A stretch of DNA of 64,000 nt. Origin: Pseudomonas fortuita. GTDB taxonomy: Bacteria; Pseudomonadota; Gammaproteobacteria; Pseudomonadales; Pseudomonadaceae. The translations under genes were made by a program, and so were the position numbers. A model generated the notes under the pieces. The model did not search any database. It worked only from the letters and a program-made list of their open reading frames with translations, and was not told the DNA's origin. Location: NCBI RefSeq assembly GCF_026898135.2, contig NZ_CP114035.2, positions 5,993,501-6,057,500 on the forward strand, written 5' to 3'. Positions 8,449 through 15,997 of this stretch are shown here, piece after piece. Positions within the stretch are counted from its first letter, which is position 1. Each line of letters starts with the position of its first letter.

Positions 8449-9285
8449 GTGCACAAGGACACCTATGGCTTGACCGTGCAGATGGAACAGACTGAAGTTC
8501 CCTACCCTTTCCCAACAACGACGAAAAATATGCTTCGACTGGTCGGCACCTCGGACGACATCACTTCGGCCATCAATGCTTTCAGACCTTCATACCATGA
8601 AGATTTTGCGAACGTTCAACGGGTCGCTCGCCCCTATCTGAACGGCGATCCGACTCCTGAAAACTCAACAGCACTGGCTGTGGCACTCGCAACTGCACTT
8701 TGCCACTGGAGTGCATGCATGAGGAGAAGCCCCCGACTTCACTCCATCCAGCACATAAGCGATGGGCTGGCGGACAAGCAGATGCATACCCGCCTGGCCG
8801 AGCTTGGTCGTCACGATCTGGAGGCATTCAACCTAGATTCTGACAATTCGCGGATTCTGCGTACCAGCAGCCCAGTACAGGATGTACGAGCTTTTGACAT
8901 AGGACTTATAGCGCTGCTGAACAACCTTGCAGAGCTGCTGTTCCTAAGCTGTACACGCGCCACTTACCCGATGAAGGCGCTACTGCTGATCACTGGCCTG
9001 ATGCCGGCATTCGATAGCCAGGTTACCGATGGACTAAAACGAGCAGGAAAAACAGGCTTCAACAATCCTCATCATCTACCAACGAATACTAAATACGCTG
9101 GAGATCGAAGAATTTGTGAACTGCCTTTCTACTTGGGGAATTGCTGGAGCTTACATCGGGAAGACTTTCAGAAAGGGATTGAAAAAAGCTTGCGGAAAGA
9201 GCTGAAGGCGGCACCAGGTCGAGTTTTCGATATCCTGCTCTTCATGCAAGCAGATCCCAGTAGAAAACTGATTCTCGCCGTCTGA
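8449..9285 (+). CDS. Unrecognised 278-residue protein
   Basis: A complete open frame with good amino-acid composition and no recognised domain. Notable parts are an Ala-rich helix (ALAVALATALCHWSACM, about residue 85), a hydrophobic stretch (IGLIALLNNLAELLFLSC, about residue 150, perhaps a buried helix rather than a membrane span), and a basic region near residue 245 (IEKSLRKELKAAPGR). The GTG at 8449 has no strong ribosome site; ATG 8482 (MEQTEVPYPFP) is an alternative. It stands alone between minus-strand genes. Confidence 0.6.
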   Translation: MHKDTYGLTVQMEQTEVPYPFPTTTKNMLRLVGTSDDITSAINAFRPSYHEDFANVQRVARPYLNGDPTPENSTALAVALATALCHWSACMRRSPRLHSIQHISDGLADKQMHTRLAELGRHDLEAFNLDSDNSRILRTSSPVQDVRAFDIGLIALLNNLAELLFLSCTRATYPMKALLLITGLMPAFDSQVTDGLKRAGKTGFNNPHHLPTNTKYAGDRRICELPFYLGNCWSLHREDFQKGIEKSLRKELKAAPGRVFDILLFMQADPSRKLILAV

Positions 9286-9355
9286 CCATTCGCCGCCCCA
9301 ATCGGCAGCGAGTGATGCCGCACTCCAAATTACGTGTAACCGAAGCCCTGCTAAC

Positions 9356-9721
9356 TCACGCACGCCAAGATTCGACAACCTCAGCACCATGCTCAGCTTT
9401 CCATGCCTTCAAAACAGCGTGGTTACCGCCCTTGGTCTGCACGACCTCACCGTTGTGCGGGTTTCTGTAGACCTTGGCTTCGCGTGGCTTGCGAGCGGTC
9501 TTCTCCTGAGCCTGGGGAGCATGATGGCGAGTACCTGCTTGCGGGTCGAGGATGTAGATGACGTCCTTCAGGTTGAAGCCGTAGTCCGTGAGCAGGGCAC
9601 GCAGTTTGTTCTCGAACTCCATTTCGGCTTGAATGGAGCCATCACTTTTCATGGCTTCCAGCTCGGCCAATTGCTGAGCAAGTTGCTGTTCGAGACGGCG
9701 GAATTCTGCGAGGCGTGACAT
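9356..9721 (-). CDS. MvaT/H-NS-family xenogeneic silencer carried by the island
   Basis: 121 residues. The N-terminal coiled coil (SRLAEFRRLEQQLAQQLAEL) mediates oligomerisation in MvaT/MvaU/Pmr. The C-terminal DNA-binding part contains RNPHNGEVVQTKGGNHAVLK and ends WKAEHGAEVVESW, the MvaT AT-rich-DNA signature. Start 9721 (MSRLAEF) is preferred because AGGA lies 7 nt upstream; ATG 9730 has the AGG touching it. MvaT homologues on mobile DNA, such as plasmid-borne Pmr, silence the foreign genes and lower their cost to the host. Here it probably represses island promoters together with the chromosomal MvaT proteins. Confidence 0.93.
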   Translation of the reverse strand: MSRLAEFRRLEQQLAQQLAELEAMKSDGSIQAEMEFENKLRALLTDYGFNLKDVIYILDPQAGTRHHAPQAQEKTARKPREAKVYRNPHNGEVVQTKGGNHAVLKAWKAEHGAEVVESWRA

Positions 9722-9799
9722 TGTTGGCATCCTAGAGGGTTGGTCGGGTAAGAGTACATTTTGACGGGTGCAAGCGGCTACCTAGGCTGGAAATCCCAG

Positions 9800-10672
9800 C
9801 TAGAACAAGCTATTCACCTCAACAAACACCGAGCCCGTTTCAGCAGCTGCCCTCACCTTGCGGTCGATAACGTCGCCAAACGGTATCTGCTTATCGAGGG
9901 CATCGCGGATATCCTTGCCGGAGATGCATACCAGGCTTTTCCCGCGACCGAAAGCTTGCAACCCAACGTCAGTGAAGCCGTAGTAGCTAATGAAAACGCC
10001 CCGTGTCCAGGTCGCCTTTTCGCTGATCTTGCCCTGAAGGATGTGAAGTTCAGCCACTCCTACTGGATTAGTCACCCACTTCGCCTCGACGAGATAGATA
10101 TCACCGCGACAGAGGAAGCTCCCATCGATCTGTTCCCCGGTGTTACGGAAAGGGGCACGAGGTTGCAGATTAGAGGCCTCAAACAGCTGCTGCAGGAACG
10201 TCTCAAATGCGTATCCACGTGCTTGAGGCTCTAGCTTATGAATACTCATCAAGTCCTGTTTCAGCTTGACCACCTGATCAATGCTGACTTTGCGAACTGC
10301 CGCAAATGGATCGCCTGCAACGCCGCTACTGGAGGTGCCCGATTCCAAATCCTGGATCAGGGTTAGAAAACGCCCCTCGGCATTCGCAACGGGATCATCT
10401 CGACCTTCGTGTAACAGGCGAGCCTGTCGATGTGCCCACACAGCCCTCAAAGCTCGTACACACGTCTGGGTATCTGCAAGGTTTAGGAAGCTGCGGAAAC
10501 GCTTGGCCTTGGACGTACCATCGGCGGTGAAGAGTTGATCATCAATGTCGATCTCCAACTCCCCGAGGAAGAACCGGCTGAAGGTAGCGTTCGAAAAATC
10601 CAAAACGTACCCCCCTTCCATTTCGAAGAGGAGATCCAGAAGCTTCATATCAAACGCTTTTATCTTGGGCAT
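9800..10672 (-). CDS. PD-(D/E)XK (Mrr-like) restriction endonuclease with N-terminal accessory domain
   Basis: 290 residues. The C-terminal half (about 150-280) has a restriction-endonuclease fold: an ARGYAFETFLQQLF helix, GEQIDGSF (acidic Asp), YLVEAKWV (E-x-K catalytic pair), then GVFISYYGFT, as in Mrr_cat proteins that cut modified or foreign DNA. The N-terminal 80 residues (GGYVLDFSNATFSRFFLGEL, DIDD, SKAKRFRSFL) resemble a small domain often fused to defence effectors (AbiJ N-terminal type, from memory). It is a stand-alone candidate for phage or plasmid defence (type IV-like). The start has AAGGA 9 nt upstream. Confidence 0.85.
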   Translation of the reverse strand: MPKIKAFDMKLLDLLFEMEGGYVLDFSNATFSRFFLGELEIDIDDQLFTADGTSKAKRFRSFLNLADTQTCVRALRAVWAHRQARLLHEGRDDPVANAEGRFLTLIQDLESGTSSSGVAGDPFAAVRKVSIDQVVKLKQDLMSIHKLEPQARGYAFETFLQQLFEASNLQPRAPFRNTGEQIDGSFLCRGDIYLVEAKWVTNPVGVAELHILQGKISEKATWTRGVFISYYGFTDVGLQAFGRGKSLVCISGKDIRDALDKQIPFGDVIDRKVRAAAETGSVFVEVNSLF

Positions 10673-10796
10673 GCCACGCGTCCTTGATCAAGCACAGCGA
10701 ACCGAGCATACGACATCGCTGCGAAAGACCCAACGGGCCATTGCGCTCATCGACCACAGCCGGCAGCGACACTCAGATCGGTCTTATGAGCGAGTT

Positions 10797-11054
10797 CTAC
10801 TCGGAGGAGAGGGAGGCAATGCTGCTATGCGTGGAGCAGAGCGTGCTCCCCCACTTTGTACCCACCTGCTTTCCAGGGGAGACAGAGAACGAGCAAGTCT
10901 TCAGGGATAGCTCGGTGGCTACATCCACCGCACCCCGGCAGTACGCATCCCCGCCATCGTAAAAGATGTGCAACTCGCCAAATTTGCTTTTGATCTGCGC
11001 AACGGTCACTGGAGTCAGCCACTGAAAAAATCTCCTCTGCGATCTCAGAGCCAA
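10797..11054 (-). pseudogene. Remnant of a small Cys/His protein gene
   Basis: An 85-codon frame whose middle (IKSKFGELHIFYDGGDAYCR, VDVATELSLKTC) and end (PGKQV, TLCSTHSS) resemble a widespread uncharacterised family that normally ends CxxCGxPG...TLCxxH. The second Cys of the first pair is Ser here (CSFS), and the usual N-terminal part is missing. A truncated, decayed copy is likely. The first residues overlap the tiny ORF at 11045. Confidence 0.45.
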
Positions 11055-11149
11055 GGGGCTGGTGCGATCTTATCCATGAGTTGGAGTACCACCATTGCTA
11101 TGACTTGAACCAGGACTTCCATAAACAGCTCAGCAATGATTTTCATCAT
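11045..11149 (-). CDS. 34-residue hydrophobic peptide overlapping the previous gene (ATGA)
   Basis: MMKIIAELFMEVLVQVIAMV then more hydrophobic residues, ending KIAPAPWL: one predicted membrane helix with a charged tail. Its ATG overlaps the stop codon of the 11146-11832 gene (ATGA), the arrangement of translational coupling. Size and shape fit a small membrane regulator or type I-like toxin, but nothing proves expression. The overlap and the lack of charged residues in the core are what make it more than a chance frame. Confidence 0.4.
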   Translation of the reverse strand: MMKIIAELFMEVLVQVIAMVVLQLMDKIAPAPWL

Positions 11150-11832
11150 GATGGCTCACCTTTCGATTCAGGCGCGGTAGCACCTGCTTTTTTTCTTGGA
11201 GGTTTAGGCGCTTTAGGTTTCGGCGCTCCTTCAGCCTCAGCTTTCGCTTTAGCGGCGGCCTCTGCCTCAGCTTTCTCTTTCGCAGCGGCGTCCTGGAGAT
11301 CCCAAAGCTTCCTGATTTCAGCGATGTCGTTGCTGCCGCCGATGTCGGCCAAACGCTCTAGAAACCTTGAATACAGGTCATCAGTAACCAGATTCAATCT
11401 GCGCAATTTCTCTACGGCGGCGTTCGGATTCAGAAGGAGTACGTAGTGAAACTCACCAGAAGACCCTTTTTTCGTTGCGATGAAATCGTACTTCTTCAAG
11501 ACCTTCATCCGCCGGCGCCAGGTGTCCACTGCCCGCGCACCGGTGAAGCCTGCCTCAGCTGCGAATGTGGCTTGGTTCTCAATGATCAAGAAAGGGTGAT
11601 CGGGGGAGCGCGCCCAGAGACAAAATAGTGGGTGCCCAGCTGGATGACCCTTGATCTCATTGAGTGCCTGCATAGCTATCGGCAGAGTGCGTGGGATTGT
11701 GCTGTACCCATGGTTTTTCTTACGGTGCCATAGCCATGCCTCCGGGAAGCCTGGAAAGTGCACTTCCATGATGGCTGCTGCTTTCTCGGACATCTTCATT
11801 GCCCGTGCCTTGGATTGCTTAACGTTTGTCAT
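11146..11832 (-). CDS. Probable winged-helix DNA-binding protein with Ala/Lys-rich tail
   Basis: 228 residues. The central region (FLIIENQATFAAEAGFTGAR, VDTWRRRMKVLKKYDFIATK) looks like a winged helix-turn-helix with a following beta wing (SGEFHYVLLLNP). Similar proteins, from memory, are common on Pseudomonas plasmids and islands and resemble replication-initiator N-domains. The last 60 residues are a low-complexity tail (AKEKAEAEAAAKAKAEAE, then PKPKAPKPPRKKAG), probably disordered and DNA-affine. A palindrome lies 20-41 nt before the start (11852-11873), a candidate autoregulatory site. Start is ATG 11832; stop overlaps the 34-residue ORF. Confidence 0.65.
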   Translation of the reverse strand: MTNVKQSKARAMKMSEKAAAIMEVHFPGFPEAWLWHRKKNHGYSTIPRTLPIAMQALNEIKGHPAGHPLFCLWARSPDHPFLIIENQATFAAEAGFTGARAVDTWRRRMKVLKKYDFIATKKGSSGEFHYVLLLNPNAAVEKLRRLNLVTDDLYSRFLERLADIGGSNDIAEIRKLWDLQDAAAKEKAEAEAAAKAKAEAEGAPKPKAPKPPRKKAGATAPESKGEPS

Positions 11833-11851
11833 GCCCGTCTCGGTTTAAGTT

Positions 11852-11873
11852 GTAGATGCCAGCAAATATCTAC
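11852..11873. promoter_or_regulatory. Inverted repeat GTAGAT-N10-ATCTAC upstream of the winged-helix gene
   Basis: Six-base exact arms, 22 nt in all, ending 20 nt before the 11832 start codon. Position and symmetry suit an operator, most simply for the product of that gene. Confidence 0.45.
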
Positions 11874-12255
11874 TATGCAGAGACAAAAAACCAACCGTCA
11901 TTTAGCATTCTTAAGCGCAATTTCGTGTCACTGAGATGCATGCCTCGCAGGACTATGTCTAGTCTATATAGCCCAACTCAGTCACATGAGTAGCGGCTAT
12001 TTAGCGCAAAATTTTCGCCAAGCCCCCCATATTCATTGGGCTCCAGCGTGATTCCGTGTGCTCCCGTGCTCGATGTACTCGCGTTCTCGGGTACTCCCGT
12101 GCTGTAGGGGTGATTGTAAAGAGGGGGCCTGATTCCCCCCCTGAAGCCTGAATTGGCGCTGCTATTTTTGGAGCACTGGGGAGTCCGGACGGCCGACTGG
12201 AGGTGGATTGTGCTAATTTCGGTGGCAATTCAGCACCGCGAAAAGGAAGCGAGGG
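11874..12255. other. Non-coding stretch, about 380 bp
   Basis: No convincing gene. AT-rich near 11880-11930, then a G/C-rich part with the decamer CTCCCGTGCT at 12061-12070 and 12094-12103 and related GTACTC words. A 75-codon minus-strand frame (12001-12228) overlaps these repeats and has repetitive, unlikely composition. It may hold promoters for the diverging genes. Confidence 0.5.
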
Positions 12256-12720
12256 ATGAAGCTTTTCCTAGGCTGCGAATTAACGCAGCTCAATCTGAGC
12301 GCCAAGCTCATTTCCCTGGCGCTAGTAGCTGAGACCGGTCAGGAGTTTTACGTCGAGCCGAGGGATACCAACTCGAAGACTGCAGCGATTTCGTCATCCA
12401 GCACGTGCTTCCACAGCTTGATCTGCAACGCTATGGTTCCTCGCTGACCGATGCTCAAGTATCACTTTGACAATTCCTGAATAGCTTCAACGAACAGCTA
12501 GAGGTGTGCTCAGATGCGCCGCAGCGGGATTGGAATTTCTTCTGTCAGCTGGTGTGCGTAGAGCAGGCATGGCCTGACCACGTTGCGAGGCAACCGATTG
12601 ATCTGATTCAGCTGCTCAAGCACTCGGATGCAGAGGTTGGTGCATCAGTCCCGGCTTTGCCACCGCCATGCCTTGCTTGATGCACGCCAAATTGCCGGCC
12701 TCTACCAGCGCCTCTCGTGA
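12256..12720 (+). pseudogene. Decayed 3'-5' exoribonuclease (Rv2179c/DUF5051-like)
   Basis: The start MKLFLGCELTQLN, then KLISLALVAETGQEFYVE, matches DEDD-type exonucleases that open with a D-x-E motif; here the first acidic residue is Gly (GCEL). After about 37 codons the frame shifts: the next frame reads YQLEDCSDFVIQHVLPQLDL, meets an in-frame TGA (12465-12467), resumes with NSFNEQLEVCSDAPQRDWNF and WPDHVARQPIDLIQL, and a third frame ends HALLDARQIAGLYQRLS. At least two frameshifts, one stop and a lost catalytic residue make it non-functional. A good ribosome site (AGCGAGGG) remains. Confidence 0.8.
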
Positions 12721-13075
12721 CCTCTGAGGGCTTTTCAATGCCGGGCCAGGGGGCTGGTACAGAGAAGCCAATATCTTGGCTAAAAGAGGCCTCTGGCTAA
12801 GCCAGAGAGGGTAACTACCGGGCTAAGGGGGAGATTCAGCTGCTGTGAGCTGTTGGGAAGCCAAATCAGGGGCACAAAAAAGCCGCCTTTGAGGGCGGCT
12901 TCTTTGACACTTTACTTTCACAGGAAACGGTATTAGCCGTGTCGCCGGGGTAGAGTCCTGCTCTCTTTGCCCGACCATGTGGGGAGAATGATAGAAATAG
13001 GCCGTCACTATGTCAACCGTTTTGTTAACCCTTTCTGGGTAGCGGAAGGCAGCAAAAACGGGGTTCTAGCCTCAT
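12721..13075. other. Non-coding stretch with a bidirectional terminator
   Basis: About 350 bp between the exonuclease remnant and the next gene. The one clear element is the hairpin at 12876-12903. A 61-codon minus-strand frame (12823-13008) covers the hairpin and is not credible. Nothing else seen. Confidence 0.6.
12876..12903. terminator. Hairpin terminator, strongest on the minus strand
   Basis: GCCGCC-TTTGA-GGGCGGC (12882-12899) preceded by AAAAAA. Read on the minus strand the stem is followed by TTTTTTG, an ideal terminator for the minus-strand gene ending at 13076. On the plus strand TTCTTT follows, so it may also end plus-strand transcripts. Confidence 0.8.
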
Positions 13076-14086
13076 TCAAGCTCCATTTTCGATGTCGAGC
13101 TCTCTCTGGAATTCGATTTCTTCGGCGAAATCCCGTCCCATTTCTTCAGACCAGCGTGCCGCCAAACGGTGGGAAGCCTGGAGGTCGTTGAGCCTGGTTT
13201 CGCCAGCCGCGAGCTGCTCCGCCATCTGGCCTACACTTGCCTGCATCTCTTCTATGACTTTCTGAAGCTTGAACACTTCATGGAACGGTACGTAGTCCGA
13301 TGCGCCGACCGCGTGAACCAGAGACTCCTTCAGTGTTTTGATCTGTGGTCTGCTAAGCGCAATACTGTAATTCGGGTTCCGGCCTGTACCACTTTTGAAA
13401 TAGCTAGTAGGTGGTAGGACTCGTTGAATCGAAACACTTTCAAGCATGCCGCAAATCACATAGCTGTTTTTACCGCTATGTTTATATCTTGGCATTTTAT
13501 CCAGGGTTTCCTGATCGAGCTTGAATATTGTACGATCTCCATCAGCCGACTCTTGAGAAGTGATCGGAGCAACCTGGATGAGATTTCGCGAAATCACTTT
13601 AACTACGACAGCTAGGCGTCGCTTATGCATTTCTGCTTCTAGCAGCGTATCAACATAACGCTTATTTGTCTTTAACTCCGCAGTGTGCCTAGCGGTCTGC
13701 TGTACAAATCCATAATCAACCTCAACCAGCGTGCCCTGCCTGATCAGTTTGCTTATCGAAATTGCCGGGTTTTTCTTCAGGGTTTGATAGAGAAACTCTT
13801 CTTTGGAAATGTCATGCCGCTTGATGTATATGCTATATACCGCTGGAATCGCACCCTCGGTCAACTCTACAGTGATATTCTCAAGTCGCCAGACGTGATG
13901 CTCTATATTCATAAAGCATTTCGTCAAAAACACTGGGTACGGTGGTTTCCCAGGTTTTGGACGGGCCATAGCCGGGATGAGGGCTTCCTTGAAACCTTCA
14001 TAAACCTCGGTACCCAAAAGGGTGTGCGAGACTTCTCCAGCGGCATCGACGCCAGATTCGAGGTATCGAATTATGATCGTCTGCAT
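13076..14086 (-). CDS. Unrecognised 336-residue protein with C-terminal coiled coil
   Basis: Not recognised. It opens MQTIIIRYLESGVDAAGEVS, contains PAMARPKPGKPPYPVFLTKC and a beta-rich centre (YGFVQQTARH, VVVKVISRNLIQV), and ends with a predicted coiled coil (VIEEMQASVGQMAEQLAAG to WSEEMGRDFAEEIEFQREL). ATG 14086 is preferred because AGGGAAG lies just upstream; in-frame ATGs at 14119 and 14164 have weaker sites. A terminator follows at 12876. It is preceded by another unknown gene (14368-14709) on the same strand, separated by 280 bp. No signal peptide or membrane span is seen, so it is likely cytoplasmic. Confidence 0.65.
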   Translation of the reverse strand: MQTIIIRYLESGVDAAGEVSHTLLGTEVYEGFKEALIPAMARPKPGKPPYPVFLTKCFMNIEHHVWRLENITVELTEGAIPAVYSIYIKRHDISKEEFLYQTLKKNPAISISKLIRQGTLVEVDYGFVQQTARHTAELKTNKRYVDTLLEAEMHKRRLAVVVKVISRNLIQVAPITSQESADGDRTIFKLDQETLDKMPRYKHSGKNSYVICGMLESVSIQRVLPPTSYFKSGTGRNPNYSIALSRPQIKTLKESLVHAVGASDYVPFHEVFKLQKVIEEMQASVGQMAEQLAAGETRLNDLQASHRLAARWSEEMGRDFAEEIEFQRELDIENGA

Positions 14087-14367
14087 GCGCTTCCCTAGGC
14101 TAGCTACAAAGCCAGCCATTTTGACCGTTTCCAGTAGTGGATGGGAAGAGGGATGAGGCGCCATTTCAGGCCAATGCCTAAAACGGCCAGCTAAAAATAG
14201 ACCAGTAGTAGAAGCCAGCGCCGCAGTGGGGGAGGTTTTTTTGGCAAGGCGGCTAGCGTACCGGTCATCCAGGTTGGCAGCTAAGCCTTCCGAACCCTTG
14301 CTTTGGTTAAGCTATCAGCTGCTGCGCGTTGAAGCGCTTAATCAAATACAGTGCTCAGCCCACAGAC

Positions 14368-14709
14368 TCAGTGCTGAGTCTTCGAGCCCCCTCTCGCACC
14401 CCCTGCAGCCCAATCGCAGACAACGTATGTGCTGTTGAGTGTGCGTGCCACTAAAAAGCCCTGGAGCTCTTCGTAGGAGACGATATTGGAAGTGCAAATA
14501 GGATCACCATTGTTAAAACGCCGCTCCCGGTCACCGAAAACAAGGCCTCTCAGGAATGACTCCTGCGGCCTATACTCGACCGAAGACAGGTATGCCGTGA
14601 TCTCCAAATCGAATTCAGTCTGCATGGCCTTGGCTACCGTGATGGGAATGGCTGATGGCGAGACATCGACGATTTTGGATGTGGAAAGCGGCGTTCGACG
14701 TTTAACCAT
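14368..14709 (-). CDS. Unrecognised 113-residue protein
   Basis: Opens MVKRRTPLSTSKIVDVSPS and contains ITVAKAMQTEFDLEITAYL and YRPQESFLRGLVFGDRERRF. No domain is recognised. The N-terminus is basic and the middle is mixed alpha/beta. The start codon lies inside the end of a possible 30-residue ORF (14702-14794), suggesting coupling. The same-strand metallophosphoesterase gene ends about 50-135 bp upstream, so these may be one operon. Confidence 0.5.
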   Translation of the reverse strand: MVKRRTPLSTSKIVDVSPSAIPITVAKAMQTEFDLEITAYLSSVEYRPQESFLRGLVFGDRERRFNNGDPICTSNIVSYEELQGFLVARTLNSTYVVCDWAAGGARGGSKTQH

Positions 14710-14794
14710 GTAAATCCGATAGCTCTTTGCTGTGGTATTCGATGACGACTTGATCTGACATTCGTTGTTCCTGCTCCAACTTCCAAAACCGCAC
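14702..14794 (-). CDS. Possible 30-residue ORF overlapping the next gene
   Basis: Reads from GTG 14794 (VRFWKLEQEQRMSDQVVIEY) to HSKELSDLHG and stops at 14702, inside the first codons of the 14368-14709 gene. An internal ATG at 14761 has AGGA 7 nt upstream. Amphipathic and charged, it looks protein-like but is too short to be sure; it may be a leader peptide coupling translation of the downstream gene. Confidence 0.35.
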   Translation of the reverse strand: MRFWKLEQEQRMSDQVVIEYHSKELSDLHG

Positions 14795-14844
14795 CACCTC
14801 TATGATATTGGTGATGGCCGCCTAAGCGACGTCTACAGGTATGG

Positions 14845-15573
14845 TTAAATCTCGATGGTGAAATCCGACGAGAAGCCAGTGCGTTCACCCGGATAGCCTC
14901 GCGGGTTTGAAACCACCCGACAGCCTGAAACGAGCGTATCGACTGCATGATGAGTGTGACCAAAGATCCAGACATCAGCCTGAGAAACGAGGTCATGCCA
15001 CTGATTGAAATACGCTGCACCGAGATGGCCTTCATGCCCATCGCCGGCGACATCCTGAATGGGGCAATGGTGGGTGATGACGACAGTCTTACCATCGAAA
15101 CCCTTCCCCAGTTCTGCCTCCAAGAAGTCACGTGTGGCGATGTTTCGAGCTATGAGATCAACAGGTCGAAGCTTGCTGTAACCCTCCCCAATCCGAATCC
15201 GTTTAAAGTCAGTCATCCCCTCGGCACAGACCCTCATCGCAGCCTTGTAGTCGCCAGTCGCGGTGAAATCTGTCCAGGCTGTTGCTACCAAAAACCTGGT
15301 GTCGCCGATAATGAGGGTTTGGTTGTCGAGAACATGCACATGCTCTGCTGCCGCGCCCTGCATCTTGATCAGCGTCTTGGAGAGGTGGCCCTTGTAGAAC
15401 TCGTGATTGCCGCAGGCATAAATCACCGGACAGCTGAAGGTTTCGTTGGCCCACAGCACCCCTCGACTACGCACCGAAATGTCGCCGGCCAACACGACCA
15501 AGTCAGCCTCTACCGCAGGAGGCTGGAAGTCGGCGAACTCCAGGTGCAGATCTGAGTAAATCAAAATTTTCAT
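14845..15573 (-). CDS. Calcineurin-like metallophosphoesterase
   Basis: 242 residues with all motifs of the binuclear metallophosphoesterase fold in order: SDLHLEF (D-x-H), VVLAGDIS (GD), YACGNHEFY (GNHE), VITHHCP (H) and FGHTHH (GH-x-H). It is predicted to hydrolyse phosphomono- or diesters with two metal ions in the cytoplasm; the substrate is not evident. ATG 15573 starts exactly at the first beta strand (MKILIYSDLH), and an upstream in-frame extension is not family-like. Such enzymes are frequent cargo on phages and islands, sometimes acting on nucleic-acid ends. Confidence 0.9.
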   Translation of the reverse strand: MKILIYSDLHLEFADFQPPAVEADLVVLAGDISVRSRGVLWANETFSCPVIYACGNHEFYKGHLSKTLIKMQGAAAEHVHVLDNQTLIIGDTRFLVATAWTDFTATGDYKAAMRVCAEGMTDFKRIRIGEGYSKLRPVDLIARNIATRDFLEAELGKGFDGKTVVITHHCPIQDVAGDGHEGHLGAAYFNQWHDLVSQADVWIFGHTHHAVDTLVSGCRVVSNPRGYPGERTGFSSDFTIEI

Positions 15574-15698
15574 CGGGTCAGCAGGTTCCTGTTCGACGCT
15601 GATCGTATCTCTGGAGCATCCACATGGGGCAGCCAATCAAAATCAAGATCGAGACCTCGGTCATTCGGCTTCAGCCGCCTAAGGTCTAGAGACTCGAA

Positions 15699-15938
15699 TC
15701 ACTCAAGGTCACCCCAGGCTCGCCGCATTTCGTCTTCATCTGCGATTCCCTCATCATCTAATCGCAGACGTTCAATCAGCTCTGCTCGAAGCTCTTGGAG
15801 GCTAACTTGGCCATCCACGTAGCGCTGCAACTGTGCCAAGCGCTCAGCTGCAAGCCGCCCTCCGTCCAGAGCTAGACAAGCGATTTCTGCTGCCACAGCA
15901 TCACGACGGCGTTCGCGCTCGACCTCATCAATTTCCAT
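15699..15938 (-). CDS. VbhA-like antitoxin-type small protein
   Basis: 79 residues: IDEVERERRRDAVAAEIACL, an Ala/Leu helix, then LQRYVDGQVSLQELRAELIE. The last segment matches the antitoxin VbhA pattern (helix, YVxGxISLxEL) that inhibits Fic-domain AMP-transferases. Fic antitoxins usually sit next to a Fic gene, but no Fic motif (HPFxxGNG) is visible nearby, so the toxin is absent or this domain has another role. ATG 15938 has GGAG 7 nt upstream; the upstream in-frame extension to 15998 is not needed. Acidic C-terminus (DDEGIADEDE). Confidence 0.65.
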   Translation of the reverse strand: MEIDEVERERRRDAVAAEIACLALDGGRLAAERLAQLQRYVDGQVSLQELRAELIERLRLDDEGIADEDEMRRAWGDLE

Positions 15939-15997
15939 GTGCACTCCACGTCGGTTAGTCGAAGCCTCCGCTAGGAACGGAAAACTGGCTATCAACA

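Noticed and set aside
12001..12228. 75-codon minus-strand frame in the island
   Set aside because: Covers short direct repeats, odd composition, no ribosome site or homology that I recognise.
12823..13008. 61-codon minus-strand frame
   Set aside because: Runs through a strong terminator hairpin and has no protein character.
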